DNA of 36,789 bases, from positions 252,287 to 289,075 of the forward strand of contig KV419438.1 of assembly GCA_001630475.1 (NCBI GenBank), in the 5' to 3' direction. The DNA is from Sistotremastrum niveocremeum HHB9708 (taxonomy: Eukaryota; Basidiomycota; Agaricomycetes; Sistotremastrales; Sistotremastraceae). The notes beneath the pieces were generated by a model. That model worked only from the letters and a program-made list of their open reading frames with translations. It was not told the origin of the DNA and did not search any database. This document shows positions 10,891 through 20,480 of this stretch, one piece after another (positions within the stretch are counted from its first letter, which is position 1; every line of letters begins with the position of its first letter). A program made the position numbers and the translations under genes.

Positions 10891-11894
10891 GCGGACTCAC
10901 TTGGTCGGCCGAATGACGAAGTGGAATTTTTGAGACCCCTAGGCGCTGACGCGTCGCATTGAGGTGCGTCAATTTCTCGATGTCAGAGAAGCTCAATATG
11001 GGTGTAAATTGGTCGTAAGGTGGAAATATGAATGCTGCTAGTATTTTCTGTCCCATCATCGAGAGGGATGACTGGTAGAGGTTATCCGTCTGCTGAAGAG
11101 CGTTGTGAGAAATGTACTAGTAGCTTCACGACAGCAAGAGGGTTGAGGGGTCCAATAGTCACCAAATATTACAAAGGTACATCGTGCAACCATTCTTGAA
11201 GTGGGCCAGCAAAGTCGTATGGAAGAAACAGCACAAGCGTCGAAAGGCAGCTCGAGAGCGGAGTTCCAACGCGCGTTCCCCTGGCTAACATCTTACGTAA
11301 AGTCCCTTCGGCCGTCTTCTCCGTTTGTTGATTTCGCTCGCTCGGTAGAATATTTCGAACAACCATAACCACATATTCAGCCAAGAGTTACTATACATAT
11401 CTCACAACGCCATCAATAACGCAATATTCATACTCCTGCATCCAAAGCAAGCTAAAGCGAAGGTCGCAACATCGCTAACCCTTCTGCCGCTTCGGAAAAC
11501 ACTTGAACGGTATCAGAGCAATGAAGATACGGCGAAAATTGCACACGAACCACTCCGTGATATAGATTCTTGAATGTCGGATAGGTGCCCGTATACCTGA
11601 GACCCGAGCACCTATAATAAATCATGCTAAATGTAACTCTTCGTTAGGCTAAGAAACACGGAGGAAATAGGAAATGCGAAGACTGACCGCGATTCTCTCT
11701 TGATCCGCATAAACTAGACACGTTGGATCTCGCGGGAGAATATCTGCACGCCCTTGCGCTTGGTCAAAGAGATCCGACGAGAGGAAGTCAAACACGAGTA
11801 TGACGGCTGCTCAGAAGCTGGAATGCGGACGGAGGACGGTAGACTGGATCCAAGAAGAAGGTGATATTCAAGATGACCCGTTACCGGCGCAAAT
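10891..11894 (-). pseudogene. Body of array unit 7, paralogue of unit 5
   Basis: The V-R-N module at 11381-11292 reads AEYVVMVVRN...SERNQQTEKTAEGTLRK, in frame with unit 5 and differing mostly by conservative changes. A second conserved exon at 11059-10900 starts MMGQKILAAFIFPPYDQF (ATG) and ends at GACCAA|GTGAGT. Its counterpart in unit 5 (7107-6930) is shifted in frame. The leader-proximal frame (about 11860-11714, HLLLGSSLPSSVRIP...) lacks an ATG. Some exons are therefore preserved while others are broken. Product unknown. Confidence 0.42.
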
Positions 11895-12170
11895 GTGGAG
11901 AGAGATAGGTGGGAGATGAGAGACATCGATGAATTTGCTCGCCTTTTTATACCTCTCAAGCATCGGAGGATCGGAACGATCGGCGGAAAAGATTGAAGAG
12001 GAGGAAGATCTCGGAACCGCGAGTCTCGATCTGATCCCGTGTTGAGGTGAGGGCTCACCATTCGGAGCCATTGGAGTCCGAAGATCGGGGTGGGGCAGAG
12101 ATCGGATTGCATGTTGAACGCTCAGATCTGACTATGCCCCGATCAGAAGATCGATTCCGATCTTTGACAG
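11895..12170 (-). promoter_or_regulatory. Promoter cassette of unit 7
   Basis: TATA at 11944-11951 (TTTTTATACC on plus). Leader at 11897-11925 (GAGAGATAGGTGGGAGATGA). Upstream are GGATCGGAACGATCGGCGGA (11958-11977) and a CTTTGACAGCCTGAG site near 12160. The strict GATCGTCGGAA pair is degenerate here. Confidence 0.55.
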
Positions 12171-12923
12171 CCTGAGTGGAACTTTTTTGGGTCATTTTCC
12201 TCTCCGATCTCATCCTCGGCGGCGGTGTCAACGTTCGTCATCGAGTGGGTTCGATCCGGGGATTTTCACTACTGTTCGCACAGTCCTTTACCGTTCAAAC
12301 ACTCATGGTTCAGCAGAACGAAAACATGATATTTCCAAGACATAATGCAGTGGGCACAGTCCTTTACCGTTCAAACACTCATGGTTCAGCAGAACGAAAA
12401 CATGATATTTCCAAGACATAATGCAGTGGATAGATCATATACTACATAGCCCTCGTCTCCGCACCCGCACTACGAGACTACTTCGGTCTTGAGAAACTTC
12501 TAAACAAGTTCATCGACATCGGGAATCACTTCTATAAGATGGTGGAACAGAACATACGTGTGACGCTCCTGATCATGCCCATCAGACATAATGTCTCTTT
12601 GAACGTCTGTTGCCAAGTTAGCTTCGTGCAGATTCGAGGCTCGTGAACAGAATATTACTTACGGAAGTGTCAGCGGAACTCTTCAATATTTACAATCGAC
12701 GAACTAGGATTCGGGGCCTTGCCCACCCACCAAGTATAAAACTTGAAGTCAGCGCTCGAGAGACTGCAAAGAAAATATCGAATACCTTAGATCACCCACT
12801 CCATCAAAGCTGGGACTCTCGTACACGCCGCCGAATAACCTTGCAAAAAATAGATTTATGAAGGCACACACGGAATGGCAAGATGGGCTGGTGAATTCAA
12901 GAAAACGTGAGGAGAGCGGGAAC
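12171..12923 (-). other. Body of array unit 8 containing a perfect tandem duplication
   Basis: Sense-strand signals include a GTAAGT donor (near 12662), a CAACAG acceptor (near 12612) and other short-intron signals. The 72-codon plus-strand frame at 12643-12861 is antisense to the unit and not taken as a gene. The 3' end contains a perfect 76-bp duplication. No family exon with an intact frame was found; probably a decayed copy. Confidence 0.35.
12278..12429. repeat. Perfect 76-bp tandem duplication (2 copies)
   Basis: Copy 1 is 12278-12353 and copy 2 is 12354-12429, each beginning GCACAGTCCTTTACCGTTCA and ending ATAATGCAGTGG. I see no difference between the copies, so the duplication is recent relative to the very diverged array around it. 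Confidence 0.95.
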
Positions 12924-13140
12924 TAGATGATGGTGGTAAGATGGTGGGAGATGAAGAGAATCGCTCGTGCTCTTCGGGTTTATATACTGCTGAGGCGACG
13001 GGAGATCGGCAGATGCGGGAAGGAATCGAGTCGATCGCCGGAACGCATTCGATTGACAGGTCTCCCGATCTTCCAGGTGTACACGGAATGTTTTGAGGCC
13101 TGCTCCCGATCGAGAACGCCAAGAGATTTCTTCCAGTTAC
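12924..13140 (-). promoter_or_regulatory. Promoter cassette of unit 8
   Basis: TATA at 12979-12986 (GTTTATATACTG on plus). Leader at 12925-12957 (GATGATGGTGGTAAGATGG). Compact bipartite module at 13029-13062: GTCGATCGCCGGAACG, then TTCGATTGACAGGTC. Confidence 0.6.
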
Positions 13141-13597
13141 CCACAGATATGCAGCAGAGATAATATATTTATCCTATCCAAAAATGCTCCAGCGATGACA
13201 GATTACTCGCCAACCCCTACGCACGAGTCTCTCGCCCCGGTAGCACTTGTTCCTTGCTGCCTTTACGACCTTACCCACCAATATTCAATCAACTGAGATA
13301 ATCAGTTGTTAGCACCGAAATCTAGTGAATTGAGAAGGAAGATAAACTTACCCTGTGCGCAGAGATCGAATCACGAAAGACGGGGTGACTTCAAGACCGC
13401 CAAGTCATTAGACTGATCTAACAAAGCTCAGCGGCGTTATTAGAATATATAACTCAAGGCAAAATGACATACCTCATTGTCAGAAGGTATGCAAAGCCGC
13501 TCCAAGACTTTGGCGGCACGTATCCCGTCTCCTAGATGGTGGGAAGGCCGTTCGAGGCTCGGGACGAGGAGGAGAAATGTATAGTTCAGATGACTTT
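13141..13597 (-). other. Body of array unit 9 (short)
   Basis: The leader is followed by a frame (FLLLVPSLERPSHHLGDG...) that aligns with the STFLLRAHDP region of unit 11 but has no ATG. The first ATG (near 13472) sits at ACAATGAG|GTATGT, and splicing of the 55-bp intron (acceptor TTGTTAG near 13415) meets a stop soon after. A second intron (GTAAGT donor near 13352, TCTCAG acceptor near 13294) is clear. The transcript looks spliced but not obviously translated. Confidence 0.38.
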
Positions 13598-14010
13598 AGA
13601 TGGGGATAGATGAGGAAACGAGTGCTTGAACGCCCTGTATTTATATTCTCCAGGACCGAGGAAAGCGGACGGAAACGCTCGATCGTCGGAAGGAGTGTCT
13701 CGATTGACAGCTTGACCGATGTTCTCTCTGGATCGCCAAGAGTAGAAGATTTTGTGCCATTGAGCGATGTTATCGGAGGAGGAACTCTTGAAAAGGAAAT
13801 TCGATCATCGGAGAGATCTCGATCGGCGGGATGATCGCTCCGATCGTTCGATCGTCTCGATCGACAACTCTCCTTTCGGAATAATCGGGGCACGATCGAA
13901 GTTCCTTTTTGAGTGCGGGATCGACCTCGATCTGAGCGACCGAAAGAGGAAGCTTCATGGAGACCGGGGCGATCGGAGGAGAAAATATCAAGAGTGCGAG
14001 GCATGACGCC
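13598..14010 (-). promoter_or_regulatory. Promoter cassette of unit 9
   Basis: TATA at 13639-13646 (TATTTATATTC on plus). Leader at 13598-13615 (AGATGGGGATAGATGAGG). Bipartite module at 13678-13718: GCTCGATCGTCGGAAGG, then CTCGATTGACAGCTTG. A degenerate second copy (GATCGTTCGATCG, then CGATCGACAACTC) lies at 13840-13870. Confidence 0.6.
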
Positions 14011-14430
14011 ACATGATTGAGATTCGTTGAGTCATGGCCGGTGGATCTAAGCGGGATCGGGATGAGGAGGAAAGCGCCGACGAATGAGGCCGGCGGGACG
14101 ATCAACTTCCAAGTTTGATTGGCGAAACGAAGTGCGTGGCTATGTGACTGCCAGCTTGGATGGATGGAGGTCACGGTGGTAAAGCAGGTGAGGTGTGAGT
14201 GAGGCGTATCTCTATACGCTTGAATTATAGATGAGAGGACGAACGAGACGAAGCATTATTGTTCCGCACTGTGTATACCACAATCTCTTATTCGATCAGA
14301 CAAGACCCAGACACTCAAATAGCCACGGCGATTAGCGAATGTTAACCTGAAAGATTCGGTTATCAAGCAAGTTCGGCGTCAGGCTAGGATGAGCAGAAGA
14401 GACACACTGACGACATCGCCTTTCATCGTC
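14011..14430 (-). other. Spacer with a possible diverged promoter
   Basis: CTCTATACG at 14210-14218 with a leader-like GGTGAGGTGTGAGTGAGG (14187-14204) could be a worn promoter of a minus-strand unit. There is no GATCGTCGGAA module beside it. A GTG-started 134-codon minus frame (14174-13770) runs into the unit 9 regulatory block and is probably spurious. Nothing firm is seen. Confidence 0.25.
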
Positions 14431-15422
14431 ATTCTCATCCCAAAATATTCTCGCTCGAACTAGCAACAGTGCGCTCGTATAAATTTGCATTCACTTAGAC
14501 AGCGAATGAGAAGATGGAGGCTCTGTTGATGACGTGTCAGTTAGCACATTTGCATTAGCGATGTCAAGGCTACACGCACCGACGTACACCCCATTTCAAT
14601 TCTCTGAATCGCCACCTTCAACTTATGGGATTGCTTGTGAGGCCTCGAGCGATGAGGCTGCTTCACGGTTTCGACATCACAAGTTCCGTATCATGCCCCA
14701 TGACGGATGGACGACCCCTGGCTTTATTTTCACGTTTCAAATAAGTCAGATTCTCGTTCAGTACGCCCAGACGTTCGTTGCAGATGTCAATGTTTGGTTG
14801 AAGTATTGAAGACGAAAAGCCTTGCAGAGAGAACCGTAGCGGAGTTCAAACTCTCCCTCAGGTACACGATCATCTTCAGCTACGGACAGACCGGATGTTC
14901 GAGAAAAATATATCATCTATTATTCAAAAAAGCTCTACGTCAATCCAGCTGATCCCCTTCTTCCGATCCTGCGAAACAATCCTCCGCGAACACGTCCCGT
15001 TACTAGACAAACCAGTACCGATGCTACTACAACGTAACGCAAATCAGGCATCATCAGAACACTTAATCGCCGGGATTGCGATGCTGAGCCTTTAATATCT
15101 CCGGCTGTGATTGGGTTGATGAGCGGAACGGTCTCCATCTATCACGAATTTCTATCATAGCACCGAATCGCCAATCAGACGATAAATAACCAGAAAATGA
15201 ACACGAACCTCAGGGACGAAGTTGGTCACCTCGTACTCCGGTGCACAAGAGCACTTTAGTGTGCAATCAATAAAATTCCGACCCATCTACCATCTCACGC
15301 GACATAGCACGCGATCTTAAGCAACAACAGAATGAGCTCAAAATGTTTCAAGCGAGATACTACGATCTTTACCTCGTTCATCAGAGGCGACGGATCCCAG
15401 ACAACCAATCACCGGGCTAGGA
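14431..15422 (-). other. 3' part of array unit 11
   Basis: Downstream part of the unit with TATA near 15874. It contains an AAG acceptor near 15322 and TTTATTGATTGCACAC in the sense strand. Its best element is the V-R-N-type module at 14916-14758, annotated separately. The connection between that exon and the upstream CDS model (15733-15423) is not resolved; if joined, the upstream TGA would have to be skipped by an alternative splice. Confidence 0.38.
14758..14916 (-). CDS. Conserved C-terminal-type exon/ORF of the array family (unit 11)
   Basis: A 52-codon ATG-started frame, MIYFSRTSGLSVAEDD..., contains GEFELRYGSLCKAFRLQ. It aligns residue by residue with IYFDRNSGLCVSVEDER ... GDFELRCAALFAAFRRQ of unit 12 despite strong nucleotide divergence. 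TAATAG stands immediately upstream of the ATG, so it is either a separate small ORF or an exon whose frame was cut. The conserved reading frame argues for protein coding in the family's past or present. Role unknown. Confidence 0.42.
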   Translation of the reverse strand: MIYFSRTSGLSVAEDDRVPEGEFELRYGSLCKAFRLQYFNQTLTSATNVWAY

Positions 15423-15733
15423 TCATCGCGCATTTGGCTGGGTAGCGTGAGCATCGGGTCTCTGAAACTCTGGGTTATTCGTGTGCGGAGGAGTATAACA
15501 CAAGGATGTAACAAGGAGTTCGGACTTTGGGGAAACGGATACTAGTCCGGCTGTCAGGACCATCAGTCAAGAAAGGAGCGCCCCTGAGATAGAGAGAATA
15601 ACGTACCGGGTTCGACAAAATGCTTTGCGTATGCGATCAACTCATTGTCGAGAAAGTATCCTCTCTTCATCCCTCTCGGCGATAGATCATTGAAGCACGT
15701 GAATTGGGCCAGCAACCTGTCGTGAGCGAACAT
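15423..15733 (-). CDS. Small protein of array unit 11 (tentative two-exon model)
   Basis: Exon 1, 15733-15607, starts at ATG (MFAHDRLLAQFTCFNDL...) and ends at CCCG|GTACGT. The 56-bp intron has CTGACAG at its 3' end. Exon 2, 15550-15423, reads AGLVSVSPKSELLVTSLCYT and stops at TGA; phases close to give 84 aa. The frame is open upstream of the ATG for about 40 codons with a hydrophobic run (ILIYGFFLYLCLRTSTFLLR) homologous to other units, but no earlier in-frame ATG exists and upstream ATGs lie in other frames. The intron 3' end and start of exon 2 align with unit 12 (ACTAGTATCC / ACTAGTACCC). Function unknown. Confidence 0.38.
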
Positions 15734-15817
15734 CCAGCTTTGGGGGTCATGAGCGCGGAGGAGGAATGTTGAAGTTCGTAGACAAAGATACAAGAAGAAG
15801 CCATAGATCAAAATCTG

Positions 15818-16480
15818 AGATAGACATAGATGGACGTGAGATGGGGGAATCGTAAAGAAGGTCGAGTCCTTTATATACCCCGCGGTGGAGAATGTGCCAA
15901 GACTTGACAGTTGCGATGATTGAATGTGAGTGCGGGGATCGTCGGATGGCAGAGAAGGATTGCTTGACGAGTTGGGGCGATCCGGAAGAAAGAAGCACAT
16001 GAAGGAATGGGGTGCTAAAAGATCGGAGCACTGAATCGGGAGGAGTGAGCAACTGAGTTCCGATCTCGATCCTTTGAGCATCACGATTCACAAAGTAGGA
16101 AGACGGGGTCGGGAGAAGCACGAATGTTGTCAGATCGACGAATCACGGTTCTTCCATTGACAGTTTGACAACTTTGAAGGGGAATCAGCGTTGCGATTGA
16201 GGGTGTCGATCTGATGGTTTGGCTGGATCAATTGGGCGTGATCGGAGGCAGAATTCTGGGAAAGGAAACTCGATCGTCGGCCAAGGTTCGATTATCGATC
16301 ATCGGAATGACCATCCCGATCTTCTCAATCGGCATCTTGAAGGATCCGCGATCTTCTTCCGGGGTGATCAGGGGAATTTGAAGAGTTGTCCGAAGACTGG
16401 GGTTATGATCGAGTGCCATTTTAAGTTACTTGGAGGGAATGAAGTTCGATTGGCGCTCCGATATCGGAGGTGATGACTCG
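15818..16480 (-). promoter_or_regulatory. Promoter cassette of unit 11
   Basis: TATA at 15870-15877 (TTTATATACCCCGCG on plus). Leader at 15818-15848 (GATAGACATAGATGGACGTG). About 50 bp just upstream of TATA, ending in AAGACTTGACAGT, match unit 12. GATCGTCGGA at 15937-15946, CCATTGACAGTTTGAC at 16154-16169, and CTCGATCGTCGG at 16270-16281. Confidence 0.6.
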
Positions 16481-18160
16481 ATTTGTCTACCGCGATATTT
16501 GAGAATTGACCATAGATAATGTATATCTCCGGCAGATCTAGATTGAAGGTTGGCTTGAGATGACTTTCTTGACCTCGCGAGGCGGGAGGCCGTTCGATTC
16601 TGGGATCGGGAGAGCACGGTGAATTATTGTTGGAACACGACTTGGGCGTGGATGGATGTAATTGAGGACGTAGGCTTCAGTTATGAATGACCTAGTCTTT
16701 CGGAGAGTTCAGCACAGAGAGCTCAACTTCGAGCTTGGATGTAGATTCACGATAGGAACGCACCACGCTATGGCCTCGTATTCTCAGTGGCATTCTATAT
16801 TCTCGATTCATCATAGAAGCTCGCTGCCCGGATGCTACTTTGTTAGATGAGGAAATCGTAAAAGGATATATGAGGGCTCTGATGAAGACGTGCTCGTCAG
16901 CACGTACACTCTTGCCAATAAGACCAGACGCACCACAGGACATATTACTTCTCCCCTTCCCTCACATCCAAGTCCAAGCCAAAGTATTAATTCTCCACAA
17001 GACCTGCGCCTGTGAGAAAGCTTCACCCTTCCAACATCACAGACATGGCCGACAAGAAATATTCCGTGCTTTGCGCCACGACGGAGCGAACTTGCGAGCC
17101 CTCAGGCTTGAGATTTCTGCTACCAATCGTTCAGATAATCGAGGGGTTATTTAGAATTGTTGAGCTTTCCAAGAAGGATTGACGACGAAAAGCAGCGAAG
17201 AGAGCAGCACAGCGGAGTTCGAAGTCTCCGTCCGCTCGAGGCACGTAATAGCCACGTTCATCTTCGACTGAGACGCAAAGACCAGAATTTCGATCAAAAT
17301 ATATGGTTTTATTATTCAAGACTGTACAGCTAGGTACCCGCTGGCTCCTATCCCAAGCTAACACACCCGAATACCCGTCGAACACTCACAGAGCGCTTCA
17401 GGACACCCACCGCAGAGAATTCGCATATCACAACAATACCAGTGCTCTCTAACGGACAACCTCTACCCTAAAGATCTCTTGACAATTATATCCCCAAGAG
17501 TCGTCAAAGACACTATTGTACGGTTTATCAGACAACGCAAGAACAACCTGATGAATGAGAACGAACCACAGAAGAGACCGAGTTCATTACAAACTGGGGA
17601 TAACAGATGCACAAATTTCCGCCGAGGAGCTGATGGCGCTCGCTCAAATATTCCGACCCTATGCGTGGAAAGCGACCTAAACCGACAATCACGAATTAGA
17701 AATTCTCAAGAGCATGACGAACGCACCGGAGTCACCATTACATCCTCAAACAACTATCAGTATGGCCAGACCGGCAGTGCTTCCTGGGGTTCGCGAGCGT
17801 CAATCCCACTGATTTTGTGCACTAGTGTCGAAGACGTACGAACGGAGAATGCACTGTCGTCTTCCAATGGTCGGAACAAGGGTACTAGTCGCCTTTTACA
17901 GACCATCAGTCAATACAAAAACTGATATATAGTGAGAGAACGTACTGGAATCACCAAAATGCAACTTAGCCCTCTATATTTGAGGAGCCGACGGCATTAA
18001 GTGCATCGTCCGACTTTCCTCGTCGCTGACGGGGATCTCTGGGATATATAGAATTGCGAGATGAGATAATGATTGGTCGCCAGAAATGGTCACGAGGACG
18101 GGCCAGAAAGCCTGAGGTTGATAGAGGAAGATACAAGAAGACTCAACCTGTTTGAACAGC
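16481..18160 (-). pseudogene. Body of array unit 12
   Basis: Leader-proximal frame VFLYLPLSTSGFLARP... (about 18140-18000) is homologous to unit 11 but lacks an ATG. An AGTACGT donor (near 17945) and GTAAAAG acceptor (near 17898) are seen. The downstream exon is interrupted by stops. The V-R-N-type module at 17304-17131 (IYFDRNSGLCVSVEDER... GDFELRCAALFAAFRRQ) is open over about 58 codons, ending in TGA at 17131. In unit 11 the same position has ATG; here it is ACC. A 148-codon plus-strand frame at 17479-17925 is antisense and discounted. Bases 16481-17130 show nothing else I can defend. Confidence 0.4.
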
Positions 18161-18600
18161 TAGATAGAGATAGATGGGGGAGAGATGGGGAATTCGTGAC
18201 AGAGATCGAGTGCATTATATACCCCGCGTTGGAGACTGTGCTAAGACTTGACAGTCGCGATCATGGATATCGAGGGCGGGGATCGTCGGAAGTTAGAGAA
18301 AGAGTTCTTGGCGAAATGGAGAGATTCGGACGGAGAAAGAAGCACGATTCAAGATCGGAGCGCCGGGAGAGGGAGCGTTGATATGGGAGGATTAAGGAAC
18401 TGAGGTCCGATCTCAATCTTTCTCTTCATCTTCGTCTTCACAACTCAATAGAGAAGAAGGGGACCCGGGAGGAGCATCGCCATATCGAGAGCATGCGGAT
18501 CCGCGATCGCTGTCGATCACTCGCAGCGATCCTCGGAAAGTCTTCGATTGACAGGTTGGCGCCTTTGAAGGGCGGAGAGCTTGGCGAGCGAATAAGATGA
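18161..18600 (-). promoter_or_regulatory. Promoter cassette of unit 12
   Basis: TATA at 18213-18221 (CATTATATACCCCGCG on plus). Leader at 18162-18192 (GATAGAGATAGATGGGGGAG). GATCGTCGGA at 18281-18290. TTCGATTGACAGGTTGG at 18543-18559, followed by CCTTTGAAGGG, which also recurs near 16175. Confidence 0.6.
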
Positions 18601-19197
18601 TAGGATATTTTGATACCGTGATATCAGGATCATATGAGATTCTATTGAGTTGAATCAGAGCAGCAACCGATAGGAGCACAGAGTCGTCAGATTATCGGGA
18701 GGTCCCTGGCCAAGGAAAGCAGGATTTAGATGTCTTGAATATCAATAGATCATTCGTCCGAGGCGCATCGTGATGGTATAGAGGAGGTATCGAGACGGCT
18801 GAAGGTAGGGGTTTAATCCAGGAGAACGTATCCGAAATTCAAGGATGTCGATTTGACGCACAGAGATTAGCATCGGCAGATAGTGGGGAGTGCTTGATCA
18901 CTTACCTGTCGTAATAGGTCCATCTTCCTTCTATTATCCATCCCGACGTCAATTCAACTGAGCCCTCTGGTCGTGTCTTTAAGAATGCGGAAAGAGAACA
19001 AGTAAGCGGACCAGCTGGATGTCGTAAGCCTCTAGAAATATTCTAGTTCTTCTCTCGACGCGGATGAGCGAGCGATCGATCGTTCTGCACGTTCTTGCTG
19101 CGATGCGTTCGTTCATAGCACCGGTTGAATGTTATCTTCGTTACATGTAGTCTAGGAGTCAACAGCGTCGAAGACGACAAGCATCGCAGAGAGCAAC
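18601..19197. other. Distal spacer between units 12 and 13
   Basis: No gene seen. Bases 18905-18990 (CACTTACCTGTCGTAATAGG, then CCATCTTCC-type sequence) resemble 20970-21080 and 25685-25800, which sit at comparable positions far upstream of other promoters. A GCGATCGATCGTT motif is at 19074-19085. Confidence 0.3.
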
Positions 19198-19269
19198 TCA
19201 TCGGAGTTGAAATTCTTCCCGTCTTGTGATTATGGACGACTGCACGTAATTTCGAACAAAAAATCTCAT
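19198..19269 (-). pseudogene. Truncated V-R-N module of unit 13
   Basis: An ATG-started frame of 23 codons, MRFFVRNYVQSSIITRREEF, then Q-L-R and TGA (19198-19200). Where other units read L-R followed by a sense codon (CGC TGT, CGC TAC, CGC TCG), this copy has CGA TGA. The homologous sequence continues past the stop (VALCDACRL...), so this is probably a nonsense-truncated copy or a terminal exon that ends early. Confidence 0.45.
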
Positions 19270-19282
19270 AGTATTATCCAAT

Positions 19283-19663
19283 CTAGTCGTACATAACTCT
19301 CAATGACTGTAATGAACCAAAGCGCTTCATATCTCTCTCCCCGACGCGAGGCGCGAAGCCATCCACTACCGAACCCGCTAAATCGATAGCACACTCTCTC
19401 TCTTCGTTACCGCACTTCTCCGGAATACCAAATATAATATAATCTTCTGGAAGGAAAGTCTTGTACGGGCCGCCCAAATTTAACTGAGCTCGGTTATCAG
19501 ATGCTGAAACCGGGCAAGAGTGACGAATGGACACGAACCGTTGTTGGACGTTAGAAATTGGGGTAGAATACGGAGCGTGGACGTTGGCAATATTCACCAC
19601 AAACGACTTGCAGCCTAGAGAGACTGAGCCGACGCGATAGACGTCACACCCCTGAAGTAACAT
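19283..19663 (-). CDS. Hypothetical 126-aa ORF, 3' part of unit 13
   Basis: ATG-started open frame MLLQGCDVYRVGSVSLGC..., with five cysteines and a C-terminal GFAPRVGERDMKRFG. It directly follows a CTTCAG acceptor-like site, so it could equally be a 3' exon beginning GCDVYRV. That exon would be phase 0 and does not match the phase of the upstream four-exon model (19713-20340), leaving two alternatives: separate ORF, or exon with one frameshift. An ORF of this length is not rare by chance in the window, so confidence is modest. No family recognised. Confidence 0.3.
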   Translation of the reverse strand: MLLQGCDVYRVGSVSLGCKSFVVNIANVHAPYSTPISNVQQRFVSIRHSCPVSASDNRAQLNLGGPYKTFLPEDYIIFGIPEKCGNEERECAIDLAGSVVDGFAPRVGERDMKRFGSLQSLRVMYD

Positions 19664-19712
19664 TATCAAGGACGAGAAATGCTAGAACCACGAGCATCTT
19701 CGTCAAAGAGCT

Positions 19713-20340
19713 CTACTTCATCATACCGCCATCCAGGAGGAGCTCTTCACGTTCATTCCCCCGCTTGCGATAGCTACAGGGGCAACAGTTATTAGCGCTT
19801 GGCAAAGGGAACGGAAGGAAAGTCGTACATGATTGGACACGTATTTGGAGGCAGTTCACGCCTCAGTACTCTCCTTACGGAATCTAAAAGAAAGGTCAGA
19901 GAACGATCGAATGAATCAGTGCCCAGAATACGAACCAGGCACCAAAAGTCCTCTCTACCGCACACGAGCGGAGCTACGATGAGGACGACATGAAATGCTT
20001 CAAATCGAGAGACGTCAGTTCGGGACGATGAACGATGCCAAAATATAATCACCTTCTTCGGCTTGACGAAAGCTTGCGCATTACCGCTGCACCACGATCC
20101 AATTCTAATCGAAATGGCTACACAACCTGAAGTCATTCACGCTCGACAAAGGTGAAGAGAAAACATACTCATTGGACTGGTTGGGAATCTGCAAGGTCGA
20201 CCACGTCCGCCTGCATGAATGTTAGTCGAGAAGAAGCGATACTGAGTTCAGAAATGACACGAACCAGGACCTTCGGGCACTTCCTCCAATCCATCGACGC
20301 ATACATGTATCATGCCCCTTGCGATGACTCCTGAATACAT
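19713..20340 (-). CDS. Hypothetical protein of array unit 13, four-exon model, 158 aa
   Basis: Exons: 20340-20265 (starts ATG, MYSGVIARGMIHV), 20210-20169, 20126-19829 and 19773-19713 (TAG). Introns of 54, 42 and 55 bp have GTTCGT, GTATGT and GTACGA donors. CTAAC or CTAAT branch-like sites precede two of the acceptors. All phases close. Exon 3 contains VIIFWHRSSSRTDVSRFEAF, which resembles TIVFWRRRKAFDLDFFKFVV of unit 4, so at least this exon is family-conserved. The frame is open upstream of the chosen ATG (LYFLVFRLKAGVCWDS, hydrophobic) without an earlier ATG. The 42-bp intron is short. Function unknown; best candidate for a still-coding member of the array. Confidence 0.4.
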
Positions 20341-20480
20341 GTCAGCGAAACCATATGAAGTGTCATGGAAGGATTGGGTGACGACGCGGGAGCAGGAGGG
20401 CGATATGAGCGAGTCCCAACAGACTCCAGCTTTCAACCGGAAGACAAGAAAATACAGTGACGCAAACCACAAAAGATACG

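Noticed and set aside
12246-12262. tRNA T-arm-like GGGTTCGATCC
   Set aside because: The flanking bases do not pair as a T-stem (GTGGG against CGGGG) and no acceptor or anticodon arms can be drawn around it.
13770-14174. 134-codon minus-strand ORF
   Set aside because: Starts with GTG, has no firm promoter, and its 3' half overlaps the GATC-rich block of unit 9.
17479-17925. 148-codon plus-strand ORF
   Set aside because: It is antisense to unit 12, has no promoter cassette of its own and no recognisable family; composition looks random.
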